From contig QPMI01000554.1 of the NCBI GenBank assembly GCA_004431415.1, positions 1-25,558 of the forward strand: a stretch of 25,558 nucleotides of DNA, written 5' to 3'. The stretch's first letter is position 1; every line of letters starts with the position of its first letter. Shown piece by piece: positions 25,003 through 25,558 of this stretch. Source of the DNA: Cyanophora paradoxa. Its lineage: Eukaryota; Glaucocystophyceae; Cyanophorales; Cyanophoraceae. The notes below the pieces were generated by a model. The model did no database searches and was not told the origin of the DNA. It saw only the letters and a program-made list of their open reading frames with translations. The translations under genes and the position numbers were made by a program.

Positions 25003-25326
25003 TTAGCGCTGTGCCGCCTCCATCATCTCCGCAATTTCCTCGCTCTTCTCCTGTAAATTGGCGTACCCCTCTCTTCTGCGAATCTCCGACATTGATGCCA
25101 CGTAGTCTCCTCCTGTAGTCCAGCGGGTTGCCGTTAGTGTTCCACGTAACGTCCACGTGGCGACTTCCGAGATCAGTTGGAAGGTAGGCTTGCGCCCTCC
25201 GAACGTCTTGCTCACCCTGTCCCTGTCCACTCTCCAGGGAAACTCCAAGGCACTCGGGGGTACGTCCGAGTTGACCAGGACGTTGTAGGCGACGTCTTGC
25301 GAGTCGGTGCACCGGAGCAGGGCCAT
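25003..25326 (-). CDS. Unknown protein, 107 aa
   Basis: The protein starts MALLRCTDSQDVAYNVLVNS and ends in a charged helix (REGYANLQEKSEEIAEMMEA). The middle is beta-rich (PTFQLISEVATWTLRGTLTA). No known domain recognised. The start is well supported by a textbook copy of the viral motif directly upstream on the minus strand and an AAAATG context. The overlapping longer minus-strand frame (24920-25468) reads through a 7-bp satellite and looks like a shadow. Confidence 0.55.
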   Translation of the reverse strand: MALLRCTDSQDVAYNVLVNSDVPPSALEFPWRVDRDRVSKTFGGRKPTFQLISEVATWTLRGTLTATRWTTGGDYVASMSEIRRREGYANLQEKSEEIAEMMEAAQR

Positions 25327-25348
25327 TTTGCCCTAGGTCAGAAAAACC
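25327..25348 (-). promoter_or_regulatory. Viral T-run motif before the 107-aa gene
   Basis: On the minus strand GGTTTTTCTGACCTAGGG, then CAAA and the ATG. No gene ends here, which argues that the motif is a promoter and not a terminator. Confidence 0.55.
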
Positions 25349-25350
25349 TG

Positions 25351-25406
25351 GACTTGGGACTTGGGACTTGGGACTTGGGACTTGGGACTTGGGACTTGGG
25401 ACTTGG
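25351..25406. repeat. Tandem repeat, 8 copies of the 7-mer GACTTGG
   Basis: Eight perfect head-to-tail copies of GACTTGG, ending in GAAG. The array lies right behind the promoter-like motif of the 107-aa gene. Confidence 0.9.
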
Positions 25407-25558
25407 GAAGAGTTGAAAACCCAGGTCCCGGCCCAGACTTTCTCCAGGATCAGAAATTTGTCAGACAAGTCAGGTGAGTTTTTCTACCGACTTTTTTACT
25501 CCTACCAACCCTCGTAGTCTTTTTTTACTCGTAGTCTTTTTTATCGTATCCCATCTCG
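25407..25558. other. Non-coding T-rich stretch with a short direct repeat
   Basis: No credible gene. The last 90 bases contain several T-runs and two near-identical copies of CTCGTAGTCTTTTTT (about 25508-25524 and 25528-25544). A TTTTTCTAC word at about 25470 resembles the viral motif. This could be a regulatory region, a viral end or host flank; the window stops before it can be told. Confidence 0.4.

Noticed and set aside
25351-25406. CRISPR-like array
   Set aside because: The 7-mers are directly adjacent with no spacers; it is a microsatellite.
24920-25468. 182-aa minus-strand frame with a Ser-Gln-Val-Pro repeat
   Set aside because: The repeat is just the 7-mer satellite translated; the remainder is a shifted frame of the 107-aa gene.

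Overview
This window looks like GC-rich nuclear DNA of a unicellular eukaryote (probably an alga or other protist). It holds two elements side by side: the 3' two-thirds of a decayed non-LTR retrotransposon (about 1-7091) and about 18.4 kb of a small dsDNA virus-like genome (about 7092 to the right edge). No rRNA, tRNA or CRISPR array was seen.

The retroelement reads rightward: reverse transcriptase palm and thumb, RNase H with all four catalytic residues, a zinc-binding C-terminal region, a proline-rich linker, a Ulp1-type (C48) cysteine protease, a second proline-rich stretch and a terminal zinc-finger-like segment. It ends in a hairpin-rich 3' UTR with two AATAAA signals and a 12-A tail. 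Several frameshifts, one of them splitting the YADD catalytic box, show this copy is dead. Its poly(A) tail joins directly onto the 3' part of a viral gene, so it probably jumped into the viral DNA after the virus was endogenised.

The viral part carries an A32-type FtsK/HerA packaging ATPase, a poxvirus A22-like RuvC-fold Holliday junction resolvase, three zinc-ribbon proteins and two tandem, diverged HUH-type (rolling-circle) replication initiator-like proteins. These are followed by a run of small membrane and beta-rich proteins, a very long coiled-coil protein with a Gly/Ser/Thr linker, and a fibre/adhesin module of three large proteins. No DNA polymerase B, integrase or RNA polymerase was recognised. 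HUH endonuclease plus A32 ATPase plus A22-like resolvase without PolB is the combination described for mriyaviruses (Yaravirus and Pleurochrysis endemic virus relatives). I infer an endogenous mriyavirus-like element; the major capsid protein was not confidently found and may lie outside the window.

Almost every viral gene, on either strand, is preceded within about 15-30 bases by a T-run motif (roughly TTTTCTGAGGCC) and often by AAA directly before the ATG. The motif is absent as a regular feature from the retroelement. It also lies upstream of genes that have no gene ending there, so it is better read as a virus-specific promoter than as a terminator.

Several viral genes (9221-9564, 13257-13520, 15109-18456, 18471-20496, 23535-24980) carry single-base frameshifts, often in or near homopolymers, while ATPase, resolvase and both HUH genes are intact. 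This is either early decay of an endogenous virus or long-read consensus error.
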